From: Pseudarthrobacter sp. NIBRBAC000502770
GTDB taxonomy: Bacteria > Actinomycetota > Actinomycetes > Actinomycetales > Micrococcaceae
Direction of reading: 5' to 3'
Assembly (NCBI RefSeq): GCF_006517815.1
Contig: NZ_CP041198.1
Span: 3,100,001-3,164,000, forward strand
Length of the DNA stretch: 64,000 bases
The notes beneath the pieces are model-generated. The model saw nothing but the letters and a program-made list of their open reading frames with translations, was not told where the DNA came from and made no database searches. Made by a program: the position numbers and the translations under genes. This document shows positions 9,257-17,410 of the stretch, piece by piece (the first letter of the stretch is position 1; every line of letters begins with the position of its first letter).

Positions 9257-9296
9257 CCCTATGAGATAGGGTCCCTAAAATGCGGTTTTGGGGACC
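9257..9296 (+). terminator. Two adjacent hairpins after the penicillin-binding protein operon
   Basis: CCCTAT-GAG-ATAGGG (9257-9271) is followed by an 11-bp stem (9270-9280 with 9286-9296, GGTCCCTAAAA against TTTTGGGGACC with one G-T pair). They lie 8-47 bp after the metallophosphoesterase stop. No uridine run follows, so termination strength is uncertain. The remaining 148 bp up to the ABC exporter gene show no gene. Confidence 0.45.
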
Positions 9297-9444
9297 ATAC
9301 CTGGTAAGGCATCCCGCATTACGGTCTGCAATAACTGGGCAAGCAGCCGGACGGCGCCGCAAATCCCTGTGAACCGCCTCACGCCAATGGCATAGGGTTG
9401 TTGCTAGAGGAAACTACATTCGTTTTAGAGCTTGAGAAGCGGGC

Positions 9445-11253
9445 ATGGCCAAGCAGACTCCCTTTTTCCGATCCATCAGCCGTCTTTATCCGCATGTCCG
9501 GCCCATCCTTCCCAGGCTTGTGCTGGGGCTTCTCTGTGCCCTGCTGGCCAGCATCGTGGCGTTGACCATCCCCCAAGTACTGCGTGTCCTGGTCAATACC
9601 GCCCTTCAGCCAGGGGGTACCACAGAGGCGGTCTGGACCTCTGCAGGGGTCATCCTGGTGCTGGGCATCGCCGAAGCAGGACTGGTGGCCCTCCGCAGGC
9701 AGTTCGTCATCAACCCCGCAACCACGGTGGAAACCCGGATGCGGGTTTCACTCTACGACCACCTGCAGGAACTGACAGTTTCCTTCCACGACCGCTGGGG
9801 CTCCGGACAGCTGCTGTCCCGGGCCATGACGGACCTGAACTTCCTCCGGCGGTGGATGGCGTTCGGCGCCATCATGCTGGTGGTCACCACCCTTACCGTG
9901 GTGATCGGCATCCTTGCCATGTTTGCCATGAGTTGGCAGCTGGCCCTGATCTTCCTCGCCGCCGCCGTCCCCATCACCATCAACAGCTTCCGGTTCCGTA
10001 CCCGGTTCAGCAAGGTTGCCCGGCGCAGCCAGGACCAGGCCGGCGACCTCGCCACCACCGTAGAGGAATCCGTCCACGGCATCCGAGTGCTCAAGGCGTT
10101 CGGACGCAGCCGCGAAGCCCTGGAAAACTTCAACGAGCAGGCGGAGGAGCTTCGCCAGACGGAGATCGCGAAAGCGCGCCACCAGGCGACCTTCACCATG
10201 GTGGTCACCCTGCTCCCCGAACTGGCCCTCGGTGCCGGACTGGTGGTCGGCGTGATGTTGTGCGCCAGCGGCCAGCTCAGCATCGGCTCGCTGGTTGCCT
10301 TCTTCGCCACGGCCGCGGTCATCGCCTCCCCCGTGGAATTCTCCGGCATGCTGCTGGCCATGGCACTCACTGCCAAGACCGCCGTCGACCGCCATTACGA
10401 GGTGATGGACACCCGCAACACCATTACCAGCCCGGCGGAACCACGGCGCCCAGGGCAGCCCGCCGGGGCGCTCCGTTTCACCAACGCAACCTTCGCTTTC
10501 GAAGACGCCCCGGACAAGCCGATCCTCAAGGACATCAACTTCGATGTCCGGCCCGGGGAGACGATGGCCCTGGTGGGCATCACTGGCAGCGGCAAGAGCG
10601 CGCTGATCCAGCTGGTTCCCCGCCTGTATGACGTCACGAGCGGCGCCATCAGCATTGACGGCATCGACATCAGGGACTTCGACGTGGAGGAACTGCGCCG
10701 CATGGTAGGGGTGGCTTTCGAGGACACCACGCTCTTTTCGAATTCGGTGCGGGACAATGTGCTGCTCGGCGCCCCGGTCCGCTCCGATGAGGTACTCGAT
10801 GAAGCCCTCGACGTTGCCCAGGCCCATTTCGCCTACTCCCTGCCCCAGGGTGTGGACACTCTGATCGGCGAGGAAGGCCTGAGCCTGTCGGGAGGGCAGC
10901 GGCAGCGCATTGCCCTGGCGCGCGCCATCGCCGCCCGTCCGCGTGTCCTGGTCCTGGATGATCCCCTGTCCGCCCTGGACGTCCACACCGAGGAATTGGT
11001 GGAGGCACGCCTCCGGGAGGTCCTCAAGGACACCACCACCCTTATCGTCGCCCACCGGCCATCCACCGTGGCCCTCGCTGACCGGGTAGCACTGCTCGAA
11101 AACGGGCGGATCGCCGCCGTCGGAACCCACACCGAGCTGCTGGCCCGCAACCAGCACTACCGCTACGTCATCGCCAGCCTGGACCGGGAGCCGCGGGACC
11201 TGGACTCCGAACTGTCGGCACTTGAAGACCAGGCCGAGGAAGTGACCCGATGA
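9445..11253 (+). CDS. ABC exporter half-transporter, degenerate-site subunit
   Basis: Fused membrane and ATPase protein, 602 aa (type IV, MdlB/BmrC-like), one half of a heterodimeric exporter with the next gene. There are six membrane helices in about residues 20-310, then the nucleotide-binding domain with Walker [10 protein letters not shown], signature [10 protein letters not shown], Walker [13 protein letters not shown] and H-loop IVAHRPST. The catalytic glutamate after Walker B is replaced by aspartate (LDDPLS), while the signature LSGGQ is intact. This is the standard pattern for the subunit whose Walker motifs build the non-hydrolysing site. Its stop overlaps the next start (ATGA at 11250-11253). 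The substrate is not predictable. Confidence 0.93.
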   Translation: MAKQTPFFRSISRLYPHVRPILPRLVLGLLCALLASIVALTIPQVLRVLVNTALQPGGTTEAVWTSAGVILVLGIAEAGLVALRRQFVINPATTVETRMRVSLYDHLQELTVSFHDRWGSGQLLSRAMTDLNFLRRWMAFGAIMLVVTTLTVVIGILAMFAMSWQLALIFLAAAVPITINSFRFRTRFSKVARRSQDQAGDLATTVEESVHGIRVLKAFGRSREALENFNEQAEELRQTEIAKARHQATFTMVVTLLPELALGAGLVVGVMLCASGQLSIGSLVAFFATAAVIASPVEFSGMLLAMALTAKTAVDRHYEVMDTRNTITSPAEPRRPGQPAGALRFTNATFAFEDAPDKPILKDINFDVRPGETMALVGITGSGKSALIQLVPRLYDVTSGAISIDGIDIRDFDVEELRRMVGVAFEDTTLFSNSVRDNVLLGAPVRSDEVLDEALDVAQAHFAYSLPQGVDTLIGEEGLSLSGGQRQRIALARAIAARPRVLVLDDPLSALDVHTEELVEARLREVLKDTTTLIVAHRPSTVALADRVALLENGRIAAVGTHTELLARNQHYRYVIASLDREPRDLDSELSALEDQAEEVTR

Positions 11254-13076
11254 GCGCCGCAGCTTTTGGCACAGCCAACGAGGACAACGCCCACCTCAGC
11301 AAGGCGGAGAGCCGCGCGGTACGACGCCGGTCGCTGGCCCTGCTGGGGTCGCTGATCCGTCCGGTGCGGGTACGGTTCTGGCTCACTATTGCCATGGTGG
11401 TGCTCTCCCAGGCTGCGCGCGTGGCGGGCCCGGCCCTGATCGCCTTCGGCATCGACCACGCCCTCCCCGCACTCCAAGCCGGCGACAACCTCCCGCTGGT
11501 GTTCACCGGCGTCGCCTACCTGCTGGCAGCAATTGCGACGGCGGGACTCACCGCCCTGTACGTCACCTCCACGGCGCGGCTCAGCCAGGCCATGCTGCTG
11601 GATCTCCGCGTCCGGGTTTTCCGGCACACCCAGCGGCTTAGCCTCGAGTTCCACGAGAAGTACACGTCCGGCCGCATCATTGCGCGGCAGACCTCGGACC
11701 TGGAGGCGCTGCGCGAACTCCTCGATTCGGGCGTCAGCTCCCTGGCCTCAGGCATGCTGTTCATGGCTTTCACCGCCGCCACCATCTTTGCGCTGGACTG
11801 GCGGAGCGGGCTGCTGGTGCTGGCCGCCGGCGTACCCATGTTCTTCCTGGCCCGCTGGTACCAGAAACACTCGCAGATCGCCTTCCGCGAATCACGCGTG
11901 GTCTCCGCCCGGCTGATCGTGCATTTCGTGGAAACCATGACCGGCATCCGCGCCGTCAAGGCCTTCCGCAAGGAACGGGAGAACTCCGAGCGCTACGGCA
12001 AGCTGGCTGAGGACTACCGCCTGGTCACTGTCCGCTCCATCAATCTCAACGGCATCTTCCAGCCGGGCCTGGTGCTGATCGGCAACGTCTGCGTCGCCGT
12101 GGTCCTGCTCTTCGGCGGATTCCGGGTGCTGGGCGGCGACCTCGCAGTCGGCGTGCTCCTGGCCCTCATTCTGTCCACCAAGCGGTTCTTCCAGCCCGTG
12201 GACCAGATGGCCATGTTCTATAACTCGTTCCAGAGCGCGCAGGCCGCCCTGGAGAAGGTTTCCGGGCTCCTCGAAGAGGTGCCCACGGTCCGGCCGCCCA
12301 AGAACCCTGTTGCCCTGCCTGCGGCCACGGGGCGGATCGACTTTAGCGGTGTCGAGTTCCGCTACGGTGACGGCCCCATAGTGGTTCCCGCGCTGGACCT
12401 CCACATCCCGGCCGGACAGACCGTGGCGCTGGTAGGCCAGACGGGCGCCGGAAAATCCACCCTGGCCAAGCTCATCGCCCGGTTCTACGACGTCACCTCC
12501 GGAACACTCACCCTGGACGGTGTGGATCTCCGCGACCTGGCCACCACCGACCTCCGCCGCAACATCGTCATGGTCACCCAGGAAGCCTTCCTGTTCAGTG
12601 GCTCCGTTGCCGACAACATCGCCCTGGGCCGTCCGGAAGCGTCCCGGGCCGAAATCGAAGAGGCCGCCAAGGCTGTGGGGGCGCACGAGTTCATCCTGGA
12701 ACTCCCCGAGGGCTACGACACGGACGTCAACAAGCGCGGCGGCAGGGTCTCGTCCGGCCAGCGCCAGCTGATCAGCTTTGCCAGGGCCTTCCTGGCGCGG
12801 CCTGCGGTGCTGATTTTGGATGAGGCCACCTCTTCGCTGGACATCCCGTCCGAACGCCTGGTGCAGGCAGGGCTGGCCCGGCTGCTGGCCGGGACGGAGG
12901 CAGCACGGAGGACAGCGCTGATCATCGCCCACCGCCTGTCCACAGTGGAGACGGCGGACCGGGTGTTGGTAGTTCACGACGGACGGATCGTGGAAGACGG
13001 CACTCCCGACGAACTCATTGGCGGCGGCGGACGGTTCGCTGACCTCCACGGCGCGTGGAAGGATTCGCTGGTCTGA
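11250..13076 (+). CDS. ABC exporter half-transporter, canonical Walker subunit
   Basis: Partner half-transporter, 608 aa, with six membrane helices (about residues 35-320) and an ATPase domain. Walker A is GQTGAGKST, Walker B is [11 protein letters not shown] with the catalytic glutamate, and the H-loop is IIAHRLST. Its signature is RVSSGQRQ instead of LSGGQ. Combined with the upstream subunit this predicts one consensus site (this Walker pair with the partner LSGGQ) and one degenerate site, as known for heterodimeric exporters such as TM287/288. It overlaps the upstream gene by 4 bp. Drug or lipid export is possible but not shown. Confidence 0.93.
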   Translation: MSAAAFGTANEDNAHLSKAESRAVRRRSLALLGSLIRPVRVRFWLTIAMVVLSQAARVAGPALIAFGIDHALPALQAGDNLPLVFTGVAYLLAAIATAGLTALYVTSTARLSQAMLLDLRVRVFRHTQRLSLEFHEKYTSGRIIARQTSDLEALRELLDSGVSSLASGMLFMAFTAATIFALDWRSGLLVLAAGVPMFFLARWYQKHSQIAFRESRVVSARLIVHFVETMTGIRAVKAFRKERENSERYGKLAEDYRLVTVRSINLNGIFQPGLVLIGNVCVAVVLLFGGFRVLGGDLAVGVLLALILSTKRFFQPVDQMAMFYNSFQSAQAALEKVSGLLEEVPTVRPPKNPVALPAATGRIDFSGVEFRYGDGPIVVPALDLHIPAGQTVALVGQTGAGKSTLAKLIARFYDVTSGTLTLDGVDLRDLATTDLRRNIVMVTQEAFLFSGSVADNIALGRPEASRAEIEEAAKAVGAHEFILELPEGYDTDVNKRGGRVSSGQRQLISFARAFLARPAVLILDEATSSLDIPSERLVQAGLARLLAGTEAARRTALIIAHRLSTVETADRVLVVHDGRIVEDGTPDELIGGGGRFADLHGAWKDSLV

Positions 13077-13159
13077 GGCTGCCGGCAGGGGGCCGACCTC
13101 AGGATTTCGCATCGGGACCCGGAATCGGCTATCCTTGTAAAGTTGCTTTTGCAGCGGAT

Positions 13160-13236
<77 letters not shown>

Positions 13237-13245
13237 TAACGGAAA

Positions 13246-13275
13246 GAGGGTCTCCAAACGGAGGCCCTCTTTTTT
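13246..13275 (+). terminator. Intrinsic terminator of tRNA-Pro
   Basis: A 10-bp stem (GAGGGTCTCC with GGAGGCCCTC, one G-T pair, loop AAAC) is directly followed by six T residues, a classical Rho-independent terminator. Confidence 0.9.
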
Positions 13276-13320
13276 GCATCTCGATGTGGTTACGCCAGTT
13301 GCCCGCCGGCTTAAAAGGAA

Positions 13321-13348
13321 CAGCCCCAGAGCTGTTGCTCCGGGGCTG
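13321..13348 (-). terminator. Hairpin downstream of the small peptide gene
   Basis: A 12-bp stem with one mismatch (CAGCCCCAGAGC, loop TGTT, GCTCCGGGGCTG) lies 28 bp beyond the stop codon of the repeat-peptide gene. On the minus strand it is followed by TTCCTTTTAA, so it fits a terminator for that short transcript. Confidence 0.7.
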
Positions 13349-13376
13349 CCCTCGCCTCCTGTTATGAGGAAGCTAT

Positions 13377-13607
13377 TTACGCCGGGTCAGGCCAGTTGCC
13401 AATGTAGGTGACGATGGAGGTGTCCGTGGTAGTAGTGGTCTTCTTGTCCTTCTTCGCCTTGGTGGAGGCGGGGTCAGGCCAGTTGCCAATAGCTACCGAC
13501 GTACCCGAGTTATCGGCGATGGAACCTGCAGACAGAACGGCCGGAGCCGCCGCGGAAAAAGCCAGGGCCCCAGCCAAGGCGGCCGCGGTTGCAATCTTCT
13601 TCAACAT
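13377..13607 (-). CDS. Exported 76-aa peptide with duplicated IGNWPDPA; candidate pheromone precursor
   Basis: The product has a Sec-type signal (positive MLKK, then an Ala-rich hydrophobic core to about residue 27). A short polar region follows that contains IGNWPDPA at about residues 40-47, a Lys/Thr-rich linker (STKAKKDKKTTTTT...), and IGNWPDPA again as the last eight residues. The start ATG at 13607 has GAGGAA about 6 nt upstream. The gene is divergent from an XRE/TPR regulator, 128 bp away. Repeated C-terminal peptide units in a small exported precursor beside a TPR regulator are the hallmarks of Phr, PapR and NprX-type signals in Firmicutes. The role as a signal is inference; a small secreted or cell-wall protein of other function is possible. 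Confidence 0.75.
   Translation of the reverse strand: MLKKIATAAALAGALAFSAAAPAVLSAGSIADNSGTSVAIGNWPDPASTKAKKDKKTTTTTDTSIVTYIGNWPDPA
13384..13490 (-). repeat. Two identical 20-bp direct repeats encoding GNWPDP
   Basis: GGGTCAGGCCAGTTGCCAAT occurs at 13384-13403 and again at 13471-13490 (plus-strand orientation), 87 bp apart. On the minus strand each encodes the core of the IGNWPDPA unit. The repeats are identical at nucleotide level while the linker between them is low-complexity, which suggests a recent or conserved duplication of the signal unit. Confidence 0.9.
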
Positions 13608-13658
13608 ATAAGTTCCTCAATACGAGTCGGATTCGTTACAAAGCCAGCACTGTCCTTG

Positions 13659-13698
13659 TTGACACACATTGTAAAATATTTTCCACAGGGGCTGTCAA
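13659..13698. promoter_or_regulatory. Dyad operator overlapping the peptide-gene promoter
   Basis: TTGACA (13659-13664) and TGTCAA (13693-13698) form outer arms, and TGT (13670-13672) and ACA (13685-13687) form inner arms, all centred at 13678.5 around an AAAATATTTT core. On the minus strand TTGACA (13698-13693), a 19-bp spacer and TACAAT (13673-13668) make a good promoter for the peptide gene. The region is markedly AT-richer than its surroundings. It is the likely binding site of the divergent XRE regulator; the binding itself is inference. Confidence 0.6.
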
Positions 13699-13735
13699 GC
13701 ATTCACAGTCCCAGCTGTCCAAAAGGAGGAAACGC

Positions 13736-15001
13736 GTGGGCAACGGATTCGGAGAAAAGCTCCGGGCGGAGCGCCTTGAGCGTGGACTGACACAGGCCGA
13801 GCTGGGCAAGGACCTGTATTCACCCAGCTACATCTCTTTGCTCGAGACCGGTCGGCGTGAACCGACAGCTGAAGTAATTGAGGAATTGGCTCGGCGGCTG
13901 GAGTTGGCACCCAAGGCACTGGAGGCTTGGAGCCAACCCATTTCCGTGAGTGACGCCGAATACGTTCTGGCTGGGCTTTATGCCCGCCAAGCCTGGGATC
14001 TGCGGGATTATCCGTTGGCGGCAAGCCACGCAGCCACCGCCGCACAAATAGCGCTTGACGGTAAAAACACCAGCGCCTGGTGGAATATGACCTACATGCA
14101 GGCCGAATGCCTCATGAAGCAGGGCGACCTGCCGGAGTGCCAGAAGATTATCGAACGCCTTCTGGAACACCCCATGGCGAGAGAGTCGGTTGGCCTGGGC
14201 GTTCGCGCCCTGCAGATGCTGGCCGCTGTTTGCCATGGCCAGGGCCAACTGGCACTCGCCGTGGACCATGCGCTTGAGGCCGTAAAGCTATCGGTCAACC
14301 TTCCCAGGGGGTCCACGGTCCTCATTGGCGCGCACCGGATTCTCATTGGGGCCCTCGCCGAAAGCGGGCGGCTGGATGAAGCCTGGAAGTATTGCCAGGC
14401 CCTGCTGGAGCAGGTGGATGAGCACTCCATGTCCCAGCTCGCTGGCGAAGTCGCCTGGGTTGTTGGCAATGTGGCGTTCATGCGGCACGATTACACCGAA
14501 GGCGTCAAGCACCACGAGCGGGCAGCACGACTGCTCTCCCCCGCTAACGATATTGAGCTTTGGGCTCGGTTCAACAAGGCTTCCGCAGCCGTCCGTCTAT
14601 CCTCTGGAATTGTGGAGCCGGAAACACTGGCAGCCATTGAACGTGCGGAGCTGGCATTCTCGATTGTCGGGGGGACCAAGAGCGACGAACTCGAAGTCGC
14701 CTTCATTCGCGCGCGCTGGCTCTACCTGACCGGGGACATCGTGGCCGCCGTCGAAAAGCTCCGTGAAATCCATGCCGAACGCGACGCCCTGGGCAAGCAC
14801 ACCGCCGGTGAAGTTTCACTTCTGCTTGGCAAGTCGCTGAAGGCTGCGGGGGAAACCGAAGAGGCTCTGGTGCACCTGGAGGAATCACGAAAGGCGTTCG
14901 CCGCTGCCGGCGCGCAGGACCGGGTCCAGCAGGCATTGGATGCAATCCTCGAAATCAACCTGGCACAGAAACGGGCGGCTTCGGCTTCCAAGGCCAGCTG
15001 A
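13736..15001 (+). CDS. XRE-HTH and TPR regulator, candidate RRNPP-like peptide receptor
   Basis: Protein of 421 aa starting at GTG 13736, with AGGAGG 5 nt upstream. Residues 5-65 are an XRE helix-turn-helix of the type seen in NprR/PlcR-like proteins (GLTQAELG, then SPSYISLLETGRREPTAE). The rest is alpha-helical with repeated TPR-like helix pairs (for example AASHAATAAQIAL, ALAVDHALEAVKL, EGVKHHERAARLL, EALVHLEESRKAF). The length is close to that of NprR. The gene is divergent from the exported repeat-peptide gene and shares a 128-bp regulatory gap with it. The expected role is a transcription factor whose TPR domain senses the re-imported peptide. TPR regulators in actinobacteria can have other inputs, so the ligand is unproven. 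Confidence 0.85.
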   Translation: MGNGFGEKLRAERLERGLTQAELGKDLYSPSYISLLETGRREPTAEVIEELARRLELAPKALEAWSQPISVSDAEYVLAGLYARQAWDLRDYPLAASHAATAAQIALDGKNTSAWWNMTYMQAECLMKQGDLPECQKIIERLLEHPMARESVGLGVRALQMLAAVCHGQGQLALAVDHALEAVKLSVNLPRGSTVLIGAHRILIGALAESGRLDEAWKYCQALLEQVDEHSMSQLAGEVAWVVGNVAFMRHDYTEGVKHHERAARLLSPANDIELWARFNKASAAVRLSSGIVEPETLAAIERAELAFSIVGGTKSDELEVAFIRARWLYLTGDIVAAVEKLREIHAERDALGKHTAGEVSLLLGKSLKAAGETEEALVHLEESRKAFAAAGAQDRVQQALDAILEINLAQKRAASASKAS

Positions 15002-15004
15002 CCA

Positions 15005-15045
15005 AAAAGCCGGGCAAACCCATTCACATGGGCTGCCCGGCTTTT
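15005..15045. terminator. Bidirectional terminator between XRE/TPR gene and purC
   Basis: AAAAGCCGGGCA (15005-15016) pairs with TGCCCGGCTTTT (15034-15045), with an inner CCCAT/ATGGG stem. T-rich flanks on both strands make it work for the converging genes on both sides. Confidence 0.9.
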
Positions 15046-15054
15046 GGTTAAATT

Positions 15055-15993
15055 TTAGGAAAAGGTCTTGCCGGTAATTTTCTCGTACGCCTCGACGTAC
15101 CGGCTGCGGGTACGCTCAACCACATCTGCCGGCAGTGCCGGCGGCGGGGTGTCGGAGGACTTGTCCCATCCGGACTCGGGGGACGTCAGCCAGTCCCGGA
15201 CGTACTGCTTGTCGTAGGACGGCTGCGCCTGGCCCGGCTTGTAGGTGGCCGCATCCCAAAAGCGCGAGGAATCCGGGGTAAGTACCTCGTCGCCCAGGGT
15301 GATGGACCCGGAGACGGCGTCGTACCCGAACTCCACTTTGGTGTCGGCCAGGATGATGCCGCGCTCCCGGGCAATCTTTTCCGCCGTCGTGTAGATCTTC
15401 AGCGTCAGTTCGCTGAGGCGTCCGGCGATATCGTCCCCTACCAGGGCCACCACGGCGTCGTAGGTGATGTTCTCGTCGTGCTCGCCGATCAAGGCCTTGG
15501 CCGACGGCGTAAAGATGGCGTGTTCCAGCCGCGACCCGTCCACCAGCCCTTCAGGCAGCGGGATGTTGCAGACCGTGCCGGAGGCCTTGTACTCCACCAG
15601 CCCGGAGCCGGTGAGGTAACCGCGTGCGATGCATTCCACAGGGAACATGTCCAGTTTCTTGCAGATCATGGCCCGGCCCTCAACCTCGGCAGGCACTCCG
15701 TCCTCGGCGGTGTAGCCTAGCACGTGGTGCTCAACACCCAGCTGGTCGAACCACCAGAGGCTCAGCTGCGTGAGGATGCGTCCCTTGTCCGGGATTTCAC
15801 TGGACAGCACATGGTCGTAGGCGCTGATGCGGTCGCTCGCCACCACCAGGACGCAGTCCTGCCCAAAGCGCTGGAGGACGGCTTCGTCGGCAGGCTCGTA
15901 GAGGTCGCGGACCTTGCCTGAATAGACGTGCGTCCAGCCGGGCAGGTCCAGGGTGTCGGTGGCGTAGCCGCGGTTCTCCGGAGTTTCAGTCAT
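15055..15993 (-). CDS. purC: Phosphoribosylaminoimidazole-succinocarboxamide synthase (SAICAR synthase)
   Basis: De novo purine synthesis: ligates aspartate to CAIR using ATP, giving SAICAR. It is 312 aa long, of the longer PurC type. Diagnostic segments are VYSGKVRDLYE near the N-terminus (nucleotide-binding SGKVRD), LVVASDRISAYDHVL, and the conserved EYKASGTVCNIPLPEG and LADTKVEFG regions. The ATG at 15993 lies one base after the purD stop, so purD and purC are co-transcribed and probably translationally coupled. Confidence 0.97.
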   Translation of the reverse strand: MTETPENRGYATDTLDLPGWTHVYSGKVRDLYEPADEAVLQRFGQDCVLVVASDRISAYDHVLSSEIPDKGRILTQLSLWWFDQLGVEHHVLGYTAEDGVPAEVEGRAMICKKLDMFPVECIARGYLTGSGLVEYKASGTVCNIPLPEGLVDGSRLEHAIFTPSAKALIGEHDENITYDAVVALVGDDIAGRLSELTLKIYTTAEKIARERGIILADTKVEFGYDAVSGSITLGDEVLTPDSSRFWDAATYKPGQAQPSYDKQYVRDWLTSPESGWDKSSDTPPPALPADVVERTRSRYVEAYEKITGKTFS

Positions 15994-15994
15994 G

Positions 15995-17311
15995 TCAGGC
16001 CTTTGCTTTCACGATGGGCATTGATCCCGTGGCCCCGTAGGGCACCTTGATTTCGCCGCGGGCGGCTTTGCGGGCAATGTCGCTGCGGAACTGGGAACCT
16101 TCCAGCTGAACCAGCTCCACGCCGTCATATGCGCGTTCGCGCGCCTCCACCAGGTCGCTGCCCAGGGCGACGACCGCCAGGACCCGGCCTCCGGCGGAAA
16201 CCACCTTGCCGTCCACGTCCAGGGCGGTTCCGGCGTGGATGACGTGCACACCGTCCAGGGCTTCCACCTTCTTAAGCCCGCGGATTCGGTCGCCCGTGCG
16301 GGGCTTGTCCGGATAGTTCTCGGAGGCAATGACGACGGCGACGGCGGTTTCCTTTGCCCATCGCAGCTCTTCCGCCGTGTCCAGTTCGCCTTTGGCGGCT
16401 GCCATGAGCAGCGCACCCAGGGGCGTCTTGAGCCGGGCAAGGACGGCCTGCGTCTCCGGATCGCCGAAGCGGACGTTGAATTCGATGACCCGGGTGCCCC
16501 GCGAGGTCAGGGCCAGGCCAACGAAGAGCACACCGACGAAGGGCGTGCCGCGGCGGGCCATCTCGTTTACGGTGGGCTGGGCTACGCGGTCCAGGACTTC
16601 CTGCACCAGCCCTTCAGGCGCCCACTCAAGTGGCGTGTAGGCACCCATGCCACCGGTGTTGGGCCCTTCGTCGTTGTCAAAGATGCGCTTGAAGTCCTGG
16701 GCGGGCGAGAGCGCCACGGTGTTCTGGCCGTCGCAGAGGACAAAAAGGGATACCTCGGGGCCGTCCAGGAACTCCTCGATGACCACGGAGCCGCCGGCGT
16801 CAAAGCAGGACTGGGCGTGGGCCAGGGCTTCGTCGCGGTCACGGGTAACCACAACGCCTTTGCCGGCGGCCAGTCCATCGTCCTTGACCACGTAGGGGGC
16901 GCCAAAGGTGTCCAGGGCGGATGCCGCTTCCTCTGCGTTGGTGGCCACCAGGGCCATGGCAGTGGGCACGCCGGCCTCGGCCATGACTTCCTTGGCGAAC
17001 GCCTTGGAAGCCTCCAGCTGGGCTGCGGCCTTGCTGGGTCCGAAGACCGGGATGCCGGCCTCCCGGACAGCGTCGGACACACCGGCGGCCAGCGGCGCCT
17101 CGGGGCCCACCACCACCAGGTCCACGGCGAGCCGTGTGGCCAGTTCCGCAACCGCATCCGGGTCGTTGCCGTTGATGTTGTATGTGGGGACCAGCTTGCT
17201 GATGCCGGCATTGCCGGGCGCCGCATGGACTTCGGACACGTTGGGGTCGGCAAGCAGGGAGCGGACAATGGCGTGTTCGCGGCCTCCGGGGCCTATGACG
17301 AGTACCTTCAC
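15995..17311 (-). CDS. purD: Phosphoribosylamine-glycine ligase
   Basis: Second step of purine synthesis: ATP-dependent joining of glycine to phosphoribosylamine, making GAR. It is 438 aa long. The N-terminal VKVLVIGPGGREHAIV is the PurD signature, followed by an ATP-grasp fold with VVKDDGLAAGKGVVV, EEFLDGPEVSLF and EFNVRFGDPETQ. The GTG at 17311 is used because GGAG lies 8 nt upstream and the protein then begins exactly at the family start; the open frame continues far upstream without homology. It is divergent from the molybdoenzyme gene (99-bp gap) and upstream of purC. Confidence 0.97.
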   Translation of the reverse strand: MKVLVIGPGGREHAIVRSLLADPNVSEVHAAPGNAGISKLVPTYNINGNDPDAVAELATRLAVDLVVVGPEAPLAAGVSDAVREAGIPVFGPSKAAAQLEASKAFAKEVMAEAGVPTAMALVATNAEEAASALDTFGAPYVVKDDGLAAGKGVVVTRDRDEALAHAQSCFDAGGSVVIEEFLDGPEVSLFVLCDGQNTVALSPAQDFKRIFDNDEGPNTGGMGAYTPLEWAPEGLVQEVLDRVAQPTVNEMARRGTPFVGVLFVGLALTSRGTRVIEFNVRFGDPETQAVLARLKTPLGALLMAAAKGELDTAEELRWAKETAVAVVIASENYPDKPRTGDRIRGLKKVEALDGVHVIHAGTALDVDGKVVSAGGRVLAVVALGSDLVEARERAYDGVELVQLEGSQFRSDIARKAARGEIKVPYGATGSMPIVKAKA

Positions 17312-17410
17312 AGTCTCCAAGGGTACTTTGTGCACCCTTTCGGCTCCTAAGCTGTGTCCTGGCCTGCCCGCCCGGTCAATCCGCGCGCCCGGCCGCTCCG
17401 AATAATAAAC

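Noticed and set aside
13589-13735. N-terminal extension of the XRE/TPR regulator from 13589
   Set aside because: It would cross the dyad and promoter region and overlap the peptide gene start. GTG at 13736 has a strong AGGAGG site and starts directly before the helix-turn-helix.
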